A DNA stretch of 64,000 nucleotides. Origin: HGM04593 sp045591315 (GTDB lineage: Bacteria; Bacteroidota; Bacteroidia; Bacteroidales; Bacteroidaceae). Made by a program: the position numbers and the translations under genes. The stretch is taken from contig JAZNSN010000004.1 of the NCBI GenBank assembly GCA_045591315.1, positions 20,222-84,221 on the forward strand, read 5' to 3'. Each line of letters starts with the position of its first letter. Within the stretch, counting starts at the first letter, position 1. Below are positions 44,130 to 52,767 of the stretch, piece by piece. The notes beneath the pieces are model-generated. The model worked only from the letters and a program-made list of their open reading frames with translations, ran no database searches and had not been told where the DNA came from.

Positions 44130-44840
44130 ATGTCAAACAGCTATTTCAAATTCAAGCAGTTCACTATAGAACAATATGATTGCGCCATGAAGGTGGGAAC
44201 CGACGGTTGCCTCCTAGGCGGATGGTTCAACTGTTCCGGAAGTTGCCGTATTCTTGACATCGGCACCGGAAGCGGGCTGATAGCAATAATGGCAGCACAA
44301 CGCAGCAATGCCTATATAACAGGAATTGAAATTGACGCTTCAGCAGCAAGGCAGGCAAGGGAGAACGCAGACAATTCTCCCTGGGGAAACCGCATAGAGA
44401 TAATAGACGAAGACTTGCTAAAATACAATCCGGCAGAACTTTTCGACACAATCGTAAGCAATCCGCCCTACTTCGTAAACAGTCTGAAATGCAATAACAA
44501 TTCACGTACCCTTGCACGGCATAGCGACAGTTTAGGAAGTGATGCATTCTTTAAAAAAGCCGGCAAATTGCTTACGGACACCGGCAAGATTTCTATAATA
44601 ATTCCTTGTGACATTGAAAAAGAGTGGCGTTCTTCGGCAAACAGCCATAGATTCGTCCCAAGCAGAATTACTTACATAAAGACAACACCAAGGAAAGAAG
44701 CAAAAAGAGTACTGATTGAATTCAGCAAGGGAGACCGCATCGAATGCAATGAAAACATCCTTGTACTGGAGAATAGACCTGGAGTGTACAGCGAAGATGC
44801 ACAGAAAATACTACGTGATTTCTACCTCAAAATCATGTAA
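44130..44840 (+). CDS. trmN6: tRNA1(Val) (adenine-37-N6)-methyltransferase-like
   Basis: This 236-residue Rossmann-fold methyltransferase has the SAM-binding motif ILDIGTGSGLIAIMAAQR (about 41-58) and the NPPYF catalytic motif typical of N6-adenine methylation, in the order of the YfiC/TrmN6 family. The N-terminal FKFKQFTIEQYDCAMKVGTD stretch is diagnostic of that family. It should methylate A37 of a tRNA in the cytoplasm. It begins 20 bases after the terminator of the tRNA array, so the link is positional. The likely substrate is tRNA-Val by family. Confidence 0.88.
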   Translation: MSNSYFKFKQFTIEQYDCAMKVGTDGCLLGGWFNCSGSCRILDIGTGSGLIAIMAAQRSNAYITGIEIDASAARQARENADNSPWGNRIEIIDEDLLKYNPAELFDTIVSNPPYFVNSLKCNNNSRTLARHSDSLGSDAFFKKAGKLLTDTGKISIIIPCDIEKEWRSSANSHRFVPSRITYIKTTPRKEAKRVLIEFSKGDRIECNENILVLENRPGVYSEDAQKILRDFYLKIM

Positions 44841-44869
44841 AACAATTTCAACACAAAAGAACTACAGCA

Positions 44870-45826
44870 TTACTCCATTACACCTGCTACAATATCATAA
44901 AACTGCTTGTATATTGGCACCGGTGCACATGTACCGTCCCAGCCTGGAGCCGCCAACACATTTATTCCTTCAGGAACAATATCAATCATGAGTTCCGCAT
45001 CCATCACACATGGCTCCCCATCATAATGTACCGGACCGGCAACCTTGCGTCTTATCTTAAGCCAACGCGCACCGAACGTTGTCATATGGCCGTTTGAAGA
45101 GAGCGTATTATTGAACAGTTGGGTTACTATTTGCGGAACCTCAAATGCAGTAAACGGTGAAAGGACCGATACGCTCAACATGCCGTCACGCATAGACGCA
45201 AATGGGGTTATATAAGCATTATTGCCATATTGCGACGCATTTCCGCAAGCTATGACAAACGCCTTATGCATTGCGCAGCCGCTTTCAGTCTCAACCTCAT
45301 AGACTTCGGGCTTATAAGTAACCCAATCAATGAGAGTCTTCTGTATATACGTAAACATGCCTCTGCTTCCGCTATTGGCAAAATCATTGCTTACCAGTGC
45401 ATCAAAACCCACTCCGCACGAACAGAAGAACGGCCGGCCATTAATCCTGCCATAATCTATGCGTACGGGTTCGGCCACATTTATAAAATCAATAGCGCCC
45501 TTTACCGATATCGGTATTCCCAGATGACGTGCAAAGCCATTACCGGAACCGCATGGTATAACCCCCATAGCGGTAGATGTATGAGCAAGTGCACGACCCA
45601 CTTCATTGATTGTGCCATCACCGCCAACAGCAACCACAACATCAAACCCCTCTCTCACAGCATCAGACGCCAATTCCGAAGCATGACCGGCATATCTGGT
45701 ATATTCAATAAAGGAATCATACCGGGATTTGTCAATAAATTTCTCAACAAACTTCGGTATTTTCATCTTGCTTTGTACACCCGACTTTGGATTGACCAGG
45801 AACAATATTCTGCGTTTTGTCTTCAA
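44870..45826 (-). CDS. YegS/diacylglycerol kinase-family lipid kinase
   Basis: The protein has about 318 residues with the DAGK catalytic domain: ILFLVNPKSG near the start, VVAVGGDGTINEVGRAL nucleotide-binding loop, and IPCGSGNGFARHLGIP. It probably phosphorylates a membrane lipid at the inner membrane. The start is uncertain. A promoter -7 element (TACTTTTG, 45854-45861 on the minus strand) lies inside the longest reading frame, so translation should start after about 45847, where only TTG codons (45826, 45832, 45835) precede the conserved sequence. I chose 45826. An ATG at 45865 would precede the promoter. Confidence 0.85.
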   Translation of the reverse strand: MKTKRRILFLVNPKSGVQSKMKIPKFVEKFIDKSRYDSFIEYTRYAGHASELASDAVREGFDVVVAVGGDGTINEVGRALAHTSTAMGVIPCGSGNGFARHLGIPISVKGAIDFINVAEPVRIDYGRINGRPFFCSCGVGFDALVSNDFANSGSRGMFTYIQKTLIDWVTYKPEVYEVETESGCAMHKAFVIACGNASQYGNNAYITPFASMRDGMLSVSVLSPFTAFEVPQIVTQLFNNTLSSNGHMTTFGARWLKIRRKVAGPVHYDGEPCVMDAELMIDIVPEGINVLAAPGWDGTCAPVPIYKQFYDIVAGVME

Positions 45827-45853
45827 TGGCAACAATATAAATGTTTGAAAGTG

Positions 45854-45861
45854 CAAAAGTA
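45854..45861 (-). promoter_or_regulatory. -7 element of the lipid kinase gene
   Basis: The minus strand reads TACTTTTG (TAnnTTTG). Its position inside the longest open frame argues for a downstream, non-ATG start for the kinase. Confidence 0.5.
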
Positions 45862-45970
45862 GCATAAATAAACAGAAATAAAAAGAAGACAAGACTCATT
45901 TTACGGCACTGTTTAAATAAGTTTGAAGAAACCGATTATCTATATATATAATATCATTTAATAAAAAATA

Positions 45971-46002
45971 TTTCGGAGAATCGGCTAAATATCGTATCTT
46001 CG
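45971..46002 (+). promoter_or_regulatory. Promoter of the lon operon
   Basis: TTTC (45971-45974), 20 bases, TATCTTCG (45995-46002), 64 bases before the lon ATG. This resembles other housekeeping promoters in the window. Confidence 0.5.
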
Positions 46003-46066
46003 CACTTTGTACATATAAACAGTTAAAACAAACAAGAAAAATGCTCTAAGGCATTGCCAATATATT

Positions 46067-48532
46067 ATGGGAAGAAATAAAAAAAATGATATTGAAAGTT
46101 TTCTGGAAGAGGCAAACTTCGACGAAAGCGGATTTTCGCTTATAGCAGACTTCCAGGAAGGTAGTTCTGAGATTTTACATATAGAGGAGCTTGGAGAGGA
46201 ATTGCCCATATTGCCTTTACGTAATATGCTATTGTTCCCTACAACAGTGCTGCCCGTATCAGTTGGGAGAGAGTCATCATTGCGTCTCATTAAAGAACTT
46301 GAAAAAACCAAGGGATACATGGGTGTATTCTGCCAGCGCGACCAGTCTGTTAATGATCCTGGGATGGAAGATCTCTACCCGACCGGCACCGTAGCAAAGA
46401 TTGTAAGGGTATTCGAAATGCCCGACAAGTCAACAACCGTAATCCTGCATGGTTTCCAAAGAATAACCTTGAATAGCCTCACACAAACCGAGCCGTTCCT
46501 GAAAGGCAACATCGAAAACGCGATAGAAATGCAGCCTAAGCAGGATCAGGAATACAAGATTCTTATGAAAACATGCCGCGAAACTGCGGTAAAAATATTC
46601 AAGGCTACTGGAGCGCAGCCCGAAGCATCGTTCGCAATAAAGAACCTCAAGAACGACGAATCACTGATAAATTTTCTTTGCGCAAACATGAAGATACCTC
46701 TCACCGAAAAGATTTCGCTTTTGAAGGAGAATTCAGTAACAGAGAGAGCATATCATCTTCTGTCTATACTTAACCACGAACAGCAGCTTGCAGAAATACA
46801 AGAGAGGATACAACAGAAGACACATAGTGACATCGACCAGCAACAAAAGGAATATTACCTTCAGCAACAGCTCAAGAACATACAGGAGGAACTGGGCGGA
46901 AGCGTACAGGAACAGGACGTACAGGAGCTTCGCGAGAAGGCTGACAAGAAGGGATGGAGTGCCGAGACCGAGGAGATATTCAGCAGAGAACTTGCAAAGC
47001 TAGACCGCATCAACCCTCAGTCGCCCGACTATCACGTACAGTTGAATTACCTTCAGATGTTCGTAAGCCTGCCATGGGGAGAATGCACAAGCGATAACCT
47101 TGACATAAACAATGCGCGCAAGGTCCTCGACCACGACCACTATGGGCTCGACAAGGTCAAGGAGAGAATTCTGGAGCATCTTGCCGTGATAAAGATGAGA
47201 GGCGACCTCAAGTCACCTATCATTTGCCTTTACGGCCCTCCGGGAGTAGGAAAGACCTCGCTCGGCAAATCGATAGCCGAATCGCTCAAGCGTAAGTATG
47301 TGCGCATGTCGCTCGGCGGCGTGCACGACGAGTCGGAGATACGCGGACACCGCAAGACATACGTCGGAGCAATGCCGGGACGAATACTCAAGAACCTCGC
47401 AAAGGCAGGGACAGACAATCCGGTATTCATTCTTGACGAGATAGACAAAGTGGGCCAGGCTTCAATGCACGGTGACCCATCATCAGCATTGCTTGAAGTA
47501 CTCGACCCGGAACAGAACAACACATTCCACGACAACTTCCTTGACATAGACTACGACTTGTCGAAAGTGATGTTCATTGCAACAGCCAATAACCTCGCCA
47601 ACATCCCGGCCCCACTACTCGACCGCATGGAACTGATTGAGGTAAGCGGATATCTGACCGAAGAGAAAATTGAGATTGCAAAACGCCATCTTGTCCCTAA
47701 GGAGAAAGAGGCCAACGGAATTGCCAAGGAGAAGATAAGCATAAGCAAGGCAGCCCTTGAACGTATAATCGAGGATTATACCCGCGAATCGGGTGTACGT
47801 GGCCTGGAGAAGAAAATAGGCAAGATATTCCGTCGCCTGGCATGCCAGAAGGCAACAACAGGCGAATTCGAGATTACAACAGTAAAGCCGGCCGACCTCA
47901 AGGGGCTTCTTGGAGTCAAGGAATTCACACGCGACAAGTATCAGGGCAACGACTATGCAGGTGTGGTTACAGGACTTGCATGGACTGCTGTAGGCGGAGA
48001 GATTCTCTTCATAGAGACGAGCCTGAGCCGAGGAAAGGGAGAAAAACTTACTCTTACCGGCAATCTCGGCGACGTGATGAAGGAGTCGGCAATGCTTGCA
48101 CTCGAATATATTAAAGCACATGCAGGACAGTTGGGAATACCTTACGAGGTGTTCGAGAAATGGAACATTCATCTTCACGTACCCGAAGGCGCTATACCCA
48201 AAGACGGCCCATCGGCCGGAATAACAATGGCAACCGCATTGGCTTCGGCACTAACACAGCGCAAGGTAAGGCCAAATCTGGCTATGACAGGAGAGATCAC
48301 TTTGCGCGGAAAGGTTCTGCCAGTAGGCGGCATAAAGGAGAAGATACTGGCAGCAAAACGTGCCGGAATAACCGACATTATAATTTGCGAGGAGAACAGA
48401 CGCAACATCGAGGAGATACCGGAGATATACCTGACAGGGCTTGAATTCCACTATGTAACGGACATCAACGATGTGCTTGAAATAGCACTGCTCGACGTAA
48501 AAGTAAAGAACTCTATTAACTTAATGGTATAA
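46067..48532 (+). CDS. lon: ATP-dependent protease Lon (endopeptidase La)
   Basis: This 821-residue cytoplasmic AAA+ protease has an N-terminal substrate domain (about 40-240), a coiled coil (about 240-340), Walker A GPPGVGKT at 390-397, Walker B FILDEIDKVG, and a C-terminal protease domain with catalytic Ser716 in PKDGPSAG and Lys759 in the GGIKEK block. It degrades misfolded and regulatory proteins. It is the first of six genes running to 54966; tgt follows 3 bases after its stop. Length is normal. Confidence 0.97.
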   Translation: MGRNKKNDIESFLEEANFDESGFSLIADFQEGSSEILHIEELGEELPILPLRNMLLFPTTVLPVSVGRESSLRLIKELEKTKGYMGVFCQRDQSVNDPGMEDLYPTGTVAKIVRVFEMPDKSTTVILHGFQRITLNSLTQTEPFLKGNIENAIEMQPKQDQEYKILMKTCRETAVKIFKATGAQPEASFAIKNLKNDESLINFLCANMKIPLTEKISLLKENSVTERAYHLLSILNHEQQLAEIQERIQQKTHSDIDQQQKEYYLQQQLKNIQEELGGSVQEQDVQELREKADKKGWSAETEEIFSRELAKLDRINPQSPDYHVQLNYLQMFVSLPWGECTSDNLDINNARKVLDHDHYGLDKVKERILEHLAVIKMRGDLKSPIICLYGPPGVGKTSLGKSIAESLKRKYVRMSLGGVHDESEIRGHRKTYVGAMPGRILKNLAKAGTDNPVFILDEIDKVGQASMHGDPSSALLEVLDPEQNNTFHDNFLDIDYDLSKVMFIATANNLANIPAPLLDRMELIEVSGYLTEEKIEIAKRHLVPKEKEANGIAKEKISISKAALERIIEDYTRESGVRGLEKKIGKIFRRLACQKATTGEFEITTVKPADLKGLLGVKEFTRDKYQGNDYAGVVTGLAWTAVGGEILFIETSLSRGKGEKLTLTGNLGDVMKESAMLALEYIKAHAGQLGIPYEVFEKWNIHLHVPEGAIPKDGPSAGITMATALASALTQRKVRPNLAMTGEITLRGKVLPVGGIKEKILAAKRAGITDIIICEENRRNIEEIPEIYLTGLEFHYVTDINDVLEIALLDVKVKNSINLMV

Positions 48533-48535
48533 GAC

Positions 48536-49666
48536 GTGAAATTCAACCTGATACATACCGACAGCGACAGCAAGGCACGTGCCGGAGTGCTCACTACCGG
48601 GCACGGCGAGATAATGACACCCATATTCATGCCGGTAGGCACAGTGGGATCGGTAAAGGGAGTGCAGATACCGCACCTCAAGGACGATATTAAGGCACAG
48701 ATTATCCTGGGCAATACATATCATCTCTATCTCCGTCCGGGCCTTGACACTCTTGAAAAGGCCGGCGGTCTTCATGAGTTCAACGCATGGGACCGCCCTA
48801 TCCTCACTGACAGCGGCGGCTTTCAGGTTTTTTCATTGAAGGACATACGCAAAATGAGCGAGGAGGGAGTAGAATTCCGTTCGCACATCGACGGTTCAAA
48901 GCACTTCTTCTCACCTGAGCGGGTAATGGACATCGAACGAAGCATCGGTGCCGACATCATAATGGCATTCGATGAATGTACCCCCGGCACTGCCGACTAC
49001 GACTATGCGAAGAAATCGATGGAGAGGACACACCGTTGGCTCGACCGTTGCATAGGCCGTCTGAAAGAGACTGAACCGAAATACGGTTATGAGCAGCAGC
49101 TCTTCCCTATCGTGCAAGGTTGCGTATATCCCGACCTCCGCCGCCAGTCGGCCGAGTTCATAGCTTCAAAGGAGGCTGCAGGAAACGCCATCGGCGGCCT
49201 TGCCGTAGGAGAACCTGCCGAAAAGATGTACGAGATGATTGAGGTTGTGAACGAGATTCTTCCGACAGACAAGCCGCGCTACCTAATGGGAGTAGGCACG
49301 CCGGCCAACATCCTGGAAGCGATAGAACGCGGAGTCGATATGTTCGACTGCGTGATGCCTACACGCAACGGACGCAATGCTATGCTGTTCACTAAGCATG
49401 GCATAATGAACATGCGCAACGAGAAGTGGAAATACGACTTCTCTCCCATAGAAGAGGACGGAGCGTCATTCGTAGATACGCTCTACAGCAAGGCATACCT
49501 TCGCCATCTCTTCGTAGCACAGGAGTTGCTTGCTCTGGAGATTGCATCAATACATAATCTTGCATTCTACGTATGGCTGACACAGGAGGCACGCAAACAC
49601 ATTCTTGCAGACGACTATACGGCATGGAAGAAGAATATGCTGCAGGAAGTTACACGACGTCTATAA
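48536..49666 (+). CDS. tgt: Queuine tRNA-ribosyltransferase lacking zinc cysteines
   Basis: This 376-residue enzyme exchanges guanine-34 for the queuosine precursor in tRNAs with GUN anticodons. Landmarks are LTDSGGFQVFSL (substrate Asp), the GGLAVGEP block and the nucleophile Asp in DMFDCVMPTRNGRN. The usual CxCxxC zinc cluster of bacterial enzymes is absent: the segment reads FSPIEEDGASFVDTLYSKAY, with no Cys, while the following AYLRHL and SIHNL blocks remain. The start codon is GTG at 48536, three bases after lon. The protein is otherwise of family length. Confidence 0.94.
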   Translation: MKFNLIHTDSDSKARAGVLTTGHGEIMTPIFMPVGTVGSVKGVQIPHLKDDIKAQIILGNTYHLYLRPGLDTLEKAGGLHEFNAWDRPILTDSGGFQVFSLKDIRKMSEEGVEFRSHIDGSKHFFSPERVMDIERSIGADIIMAFDECTPGTADYDYAKKSMERTHRWLDRCIGRLKETEPKYGYEQQLFPIVQGCVYPDLRRQSAEFIASKEAAGNAIGGLAVGEPAEKMYEMIEVVNEILPTDKPRYLMGVGTPANILEAIERGVDMFDCVMPTRNGRNAMLFTKHGIMNMRNEKWKYDFSPIEEDGASFVDTLYSKAYLRHLFVAQELLALEIASIHNLAFYVWLTQEARKHILADDYTAWKKNMLQEVTRRL

Positions 49667-49708
49667 GCACAACAATAGAAACAGAGAACACAAAAAAAGC
49701 ATTCAGCA

Positions 49709-50812
49709 ATGAAATGGCTCGATAATCTTAAGCTAAAGAGACTTGACTGGTACATAATAAAGAAGTTTCTGGGAACATACTTCTTTTCGCTGGCACTTAT
49801 CATCATTGTCATCGTTGTATTCGACTACAATGAAAAGATTGACAAGTTCGCCACATCGAATGCGACAGCAAGTGAAATAATATTCGACTACTACTTCAAT
49901 TTCGCTCCGTCACTTGCCAACACCTTCAGTGCGCTGTTCGTATTCATTTCGGTCATATACTTCACATCAAAGCTTGCCGACAATTCTGAAATCATAGCAA
50001 TGTTTGCATCGGGTGTCAGTTTCAGACGACTGATGAAGCCATACATGGTATCAGCCGGCATAATATCGATAATGACATTTATTCTGAGCGCCTACATTAT
50101 TCCAAGAGGAAATGAGACAAGGCTTGCTTTCGAACAGGAGCACAACAGAAAGAAAAAGACAGAATCTGCAGCCAATATACAAGTTAAGCTTGATGAGAAC
50201 ACCATCGCATACATGGAGCGCTTTGAGAGCCGCAACAATACCGGCTGGCGTTTCTCTTTAGACAGAATCGAGAACAAGAAGCTGGTGTCACACATGACTG
50301 CAGCTATAATAAAATACAATCCAGACAAGCCATACACATGGACTGCGCGAAGGTGGATGATACGAGAGCTGCGCGATGACGTTGAGGTTATACGTTCAAG
50401 CAACCGCGAAGAGCTCGACACGGTAATTCCGCTCGAACCGAGCGACTTCCTTATATCGGAAGGTGAGCAGGAGACCATGACAAGTCCGGAACTAAGCGAT
50501 TACATCGACAAGCAGAAAGCACGCGGAGTGGCGAACATACAGGGATTTGAAATTGAATACCACAAGCGTATAGCAATGTCGTTTGCAGCTTTCATACTGA
50601 CCGTTATAGGCGCATCACTATCCTCACGCAAAAAGAAAGGCGGCATGGGTCTCTCGCTCGGTATCGGACTGGCACTGAGTTTCTCGTACATTCTTTTCCA
50701 GGCAATATCTTCGGCTTTCGCAGCACAGATGCCTGTAGCGTTGGCCGTATGGCTACCGAACATCCTATACACATTCATTGCGATATACCTATACCGCAAA
50801 GCACCTAGATAA
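49709..50812 (+). CDS. LptG/LptF-family (YjgP/YjgQ) permease
   Basis: This 367-residue inner-membrane protein has about six helices, three in the N-terminal part (YFFSLALIIIVIVVF and two more by residue 140) and three in the C-terminal part (GMGLSLGIGLALSFSYILFQ onward), with a periplasmic domain (about 150-280) between. This is the YjgP/YjgQ fold of the LptBFG transporter that lifts LPS from the inner membrane. Which subunit (F or G) it represents is not decidable by eye. It lies 42 bases after tgt and 6 bases before the helicase gene. Confidence 0.9.
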   Translation: MKWLDNLKLKRLDWYIIKKFLGTYFFSLALIIIVIVVFDYNEKIDKFATSNATASEIIFDYYFNFAPSLANTFSALFVFISVIYFTSKLADNSEIIAMFASGVSFRRLMKPYMVSAGIISIMTFILSAYIIPRGNETRLAFEQEHNRKKKTESAANIQVKLDENTIAYMERFESRNNTGWRFSLDRIENKKLVSHMTAAIIKYNPDKPYTWTARRWMIRELRDDVEVIRSSNREELDTVIPLEPSDFLISEGEQETMTSPELSDYIDKQKARGVANIQGFEIEYHKRIAMSFAAFILTVIGASLSSRKKKGGMGLSLGIGLALSFSYILFQAISSAFAAQMPVALAVWLPNILYTFIAIYLYRKAPR

Positions 50813-50818
50813 ACTATT

Positions 50819-52225
50819 ATGTATTTTACCGATTTTGATTTCGAAGACGAAGTGCTTGACGCTCTCGATGCTATGCGTTTCGAGAAGTGTACGCCTATAC
50901 AGGAACAGACACTGCAGCCCCTTATGGAGGGGCGTGACCTCATAGGCGTAGCTCAGACCGGAACAGGAAAGACGGCAGCCTACATGTTGCCGGTGCTTAA
51001 CAGACTATGCACAGGAGAGTACCCCGAAGATGCAATAAACTGCGTGATAATGGCTCCGACAAGAGAGCTTGCACAACAGATAGACAGGCAGCTGGAGGGC
51101 TTCACATACTTCATGCAGGTATCGAGCGTTGCAGTATATGGCGGAAATGACGGACAACGCTACGAACAGGAGCTGCGTGGAATGGCAAAGGGAGCTGATA
51201 TAATCGTGGCTACCCCCGGAAGGCTCATAAGCCATATTACACTCGGCAACATAGACCTTTCAAAGGTTTCGTTCTTCATTCTTGACGAGGCCGACCGCAT
51301 GCTCGACATGGGATTCTGCAACGATATTATGACAATCGCAAAGCAGCTCCCGAAGAAGAGGCAGACAATGCTGTTCTCAGCAACCATGCCCGAAGAGATA
51401 CGCAAGCTTGCAAGCGACCTTCTCACCAACCCGCTTCAGGTAACGCTTGCTCTTGCAAAGCCTGCTGACGGAATCACGCAACAGGCATATATATGCCATG
51501 AAGGACAGAAACTAGGAATCATAAACAGTATCTTCGACAGCGAGAGCAGCGAGAGGGTCATACTCTTTGCATCGCGCAAGACAAAGGTAAAGGAGATTGC
51601 CAGGACCATAAGGAAGCATGGTTTCAATGTAGGAGAGATGCATAGCGACCTCAGCCAGAGCGAACGCGACGAGATAATGTACCAGTACAAGAGCCGCAAG
51701 ATTGACATGATTGTGGCTACAGACATTCTTGCCAGAGGCATAGACATCGACGACATACGCATCGTAATAAACTACGATGTGCCACGCGATTGCGACGACT
51801 ACATACACCGAATAGGACGTACTGCACGTGCAGGAACAAAAGGACGTGCCATAACATTCGTGTCGCAGGAGGACCAGGAGTACTTCAAGCGCATAGAGGA
51901 TTTCATCGAGCAGGATGTGCCGAAGATGGAAGTGCCGGCCGAATTGGGAGAAGCACCGGCCTACGAGCCTAAGAAAAAGGAGAAGCGAGGTGCAAAAGGC
52001 AGGAACGGACGCAACAGAAATACACACGGAAGAAGCGACAGGAAAGGCGGCAAAAGGCGCAATGACAAAGGCGAAAAGAACGAAAGCAAAGCTCCGGCAG
52101 CTCCAAAGCAGAAAACTGAAGCGCAAGGTACATCCGGTGACGCGCCAAAGAAAAGAGATAACCGCAGACACCGCTACCGCCGGCCAAAGAGAGAGAACAG
52201 AGGCGAGAACAGCAATAAGGAGTAA
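50819..52225 (+). CDS. DEAD-box RNA helicase, RhlE-like
   Basis: This 468-residue helicase has Q motif CTPIQEQTLQ, Walker A AQTGTGKT at 45-52, PTRELAQQ, DEAD motif (LDEADRMLDMGF at about 156-167), SAT (FSATMPEE) and the C-terminal HRIGRTARAG. The last 90 residues are a basic, low-complexity tail rich in K/R/N/G, typical of RhlE-type proteins that remodel ribosomal or other RNAs. Cytoplasmic. It starts 6 bases after the permease stop and ends 5 bases before the carbonic anhydrase gene. Confidence 0.94.
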   Translation: MYFTDFDFEDEVLDALDAMRFEKCTPIQEQTLQPLMEGRDLIGVAQTGTGKTAAYMLPVLNRLCTGEYPEDAINCVIMAPTRELAQQIDRQLEGFTYFMQVSSVAVYGGNDGQRYEQELRGMAKGADIIVATPGRLISHITLGNIDLSKVSFFILDEADRMLDMGFCNDIMTIAKQLPKKRQTMLFSATMPEEIRKLASDLLTNPLQVTLALAKPADGITQQAYICHEGQKLGIINSIFDSESSERVILFASRKTKVKEIARTIRKHGFNVGEMHSDLSQSERDEIMYQYKSRKIDMIVATDILARGIDIDDIRIVINYDVPRDCDDYIHRIGRTARAGTKGRAITFVSQEDQEYFKRIEDFIEQDVPKMEVPAELGEAPAYEPKKKEKRGAKGRNGRNRNTHGRSDRKGGKRRNDKGEKNESKAPAAPKQKTEAQGTSGDAPKKRDNRRHRYRRPKRENRGENSNKE

Positions 52226-52230
52226 AGAAA

Positions 52231-52752
52231 ATGGCTATAATAAAGGAAGTAAGAGGATTCGTGCCAAAGATTGGCGAGAATTGTTTCCTGGCAGAGACCG
52301 CTGCCGTCATAGGCGATGTGACTATGGGCGACAACTGTTCGGTATGGTACGGAACCGTGCTGCGCGGAGATGTGAATACTATCACAATCGGCAACAATGT
52401 CAACATACAGGACGGTGCCGTAGTTCACACGCTCTACCAGCGTTCAAAGACAACAATCGGGGACAATGTCTCTATCGGACACAACGCGACAATACACGGA
52501 GCGACAATTGAGGACAACTGCCTTATAGGCATGGGTGCCACAGTGCTCGACAATGCCGTAGTTGAGAGAGGAGCCATCGTTGCAGCAAACGCACTAATTA
52601 CATCCGGTATGCGGGTAGAAGGCGGCTGGATATACGCCGGCGTACCTGCAAAGAAGATAAAGGAGGTGAGCAAGGAACAGCAGAAGGATATTGTCGAACG
52701 TATAGCCAACGACTATATAATGTATGCCTCGTGGTACAAAGATAAAAACTAA
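52231..52752 (+). CDS. Gamma-class carbonic anhydrase-like hexapeptide-repeat protein
   Basis: This 173-residue protein folds as a left-handed beta helix, with hexapeptide repeats visible (IGDVTMGDNCSVWYGTVLRG). Three His of the gamma carbonic anhydrase site are present in AVVHTL, SIGHNATIH (the His pair separated by four residues). Members hydrate CO2 or act as acyl/ferripyochelin-type binding proteins; activity is not proven by sequence. It lies 5 bases after the helicase and 15 before the DPP-IV gene. Confidence 0.88.
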   Translation: MAIIKEVRGFVPKIGENCFLAETAAVIGDVTMGDNCSVWYGTVLRGDVNTITIGNNVNIQDGAVVHTLYQRSKTTIGDNVSIGHNATIHGATIEDNCLIGMGATVLDNAVVERGAIVAANALITSGMRVEGGWIYAGVPAKKIKEVSKEQQKDIVERIANDYIMYASWYKDKN

Positions 52753-52767
52753 ACAAAATAAACCATC

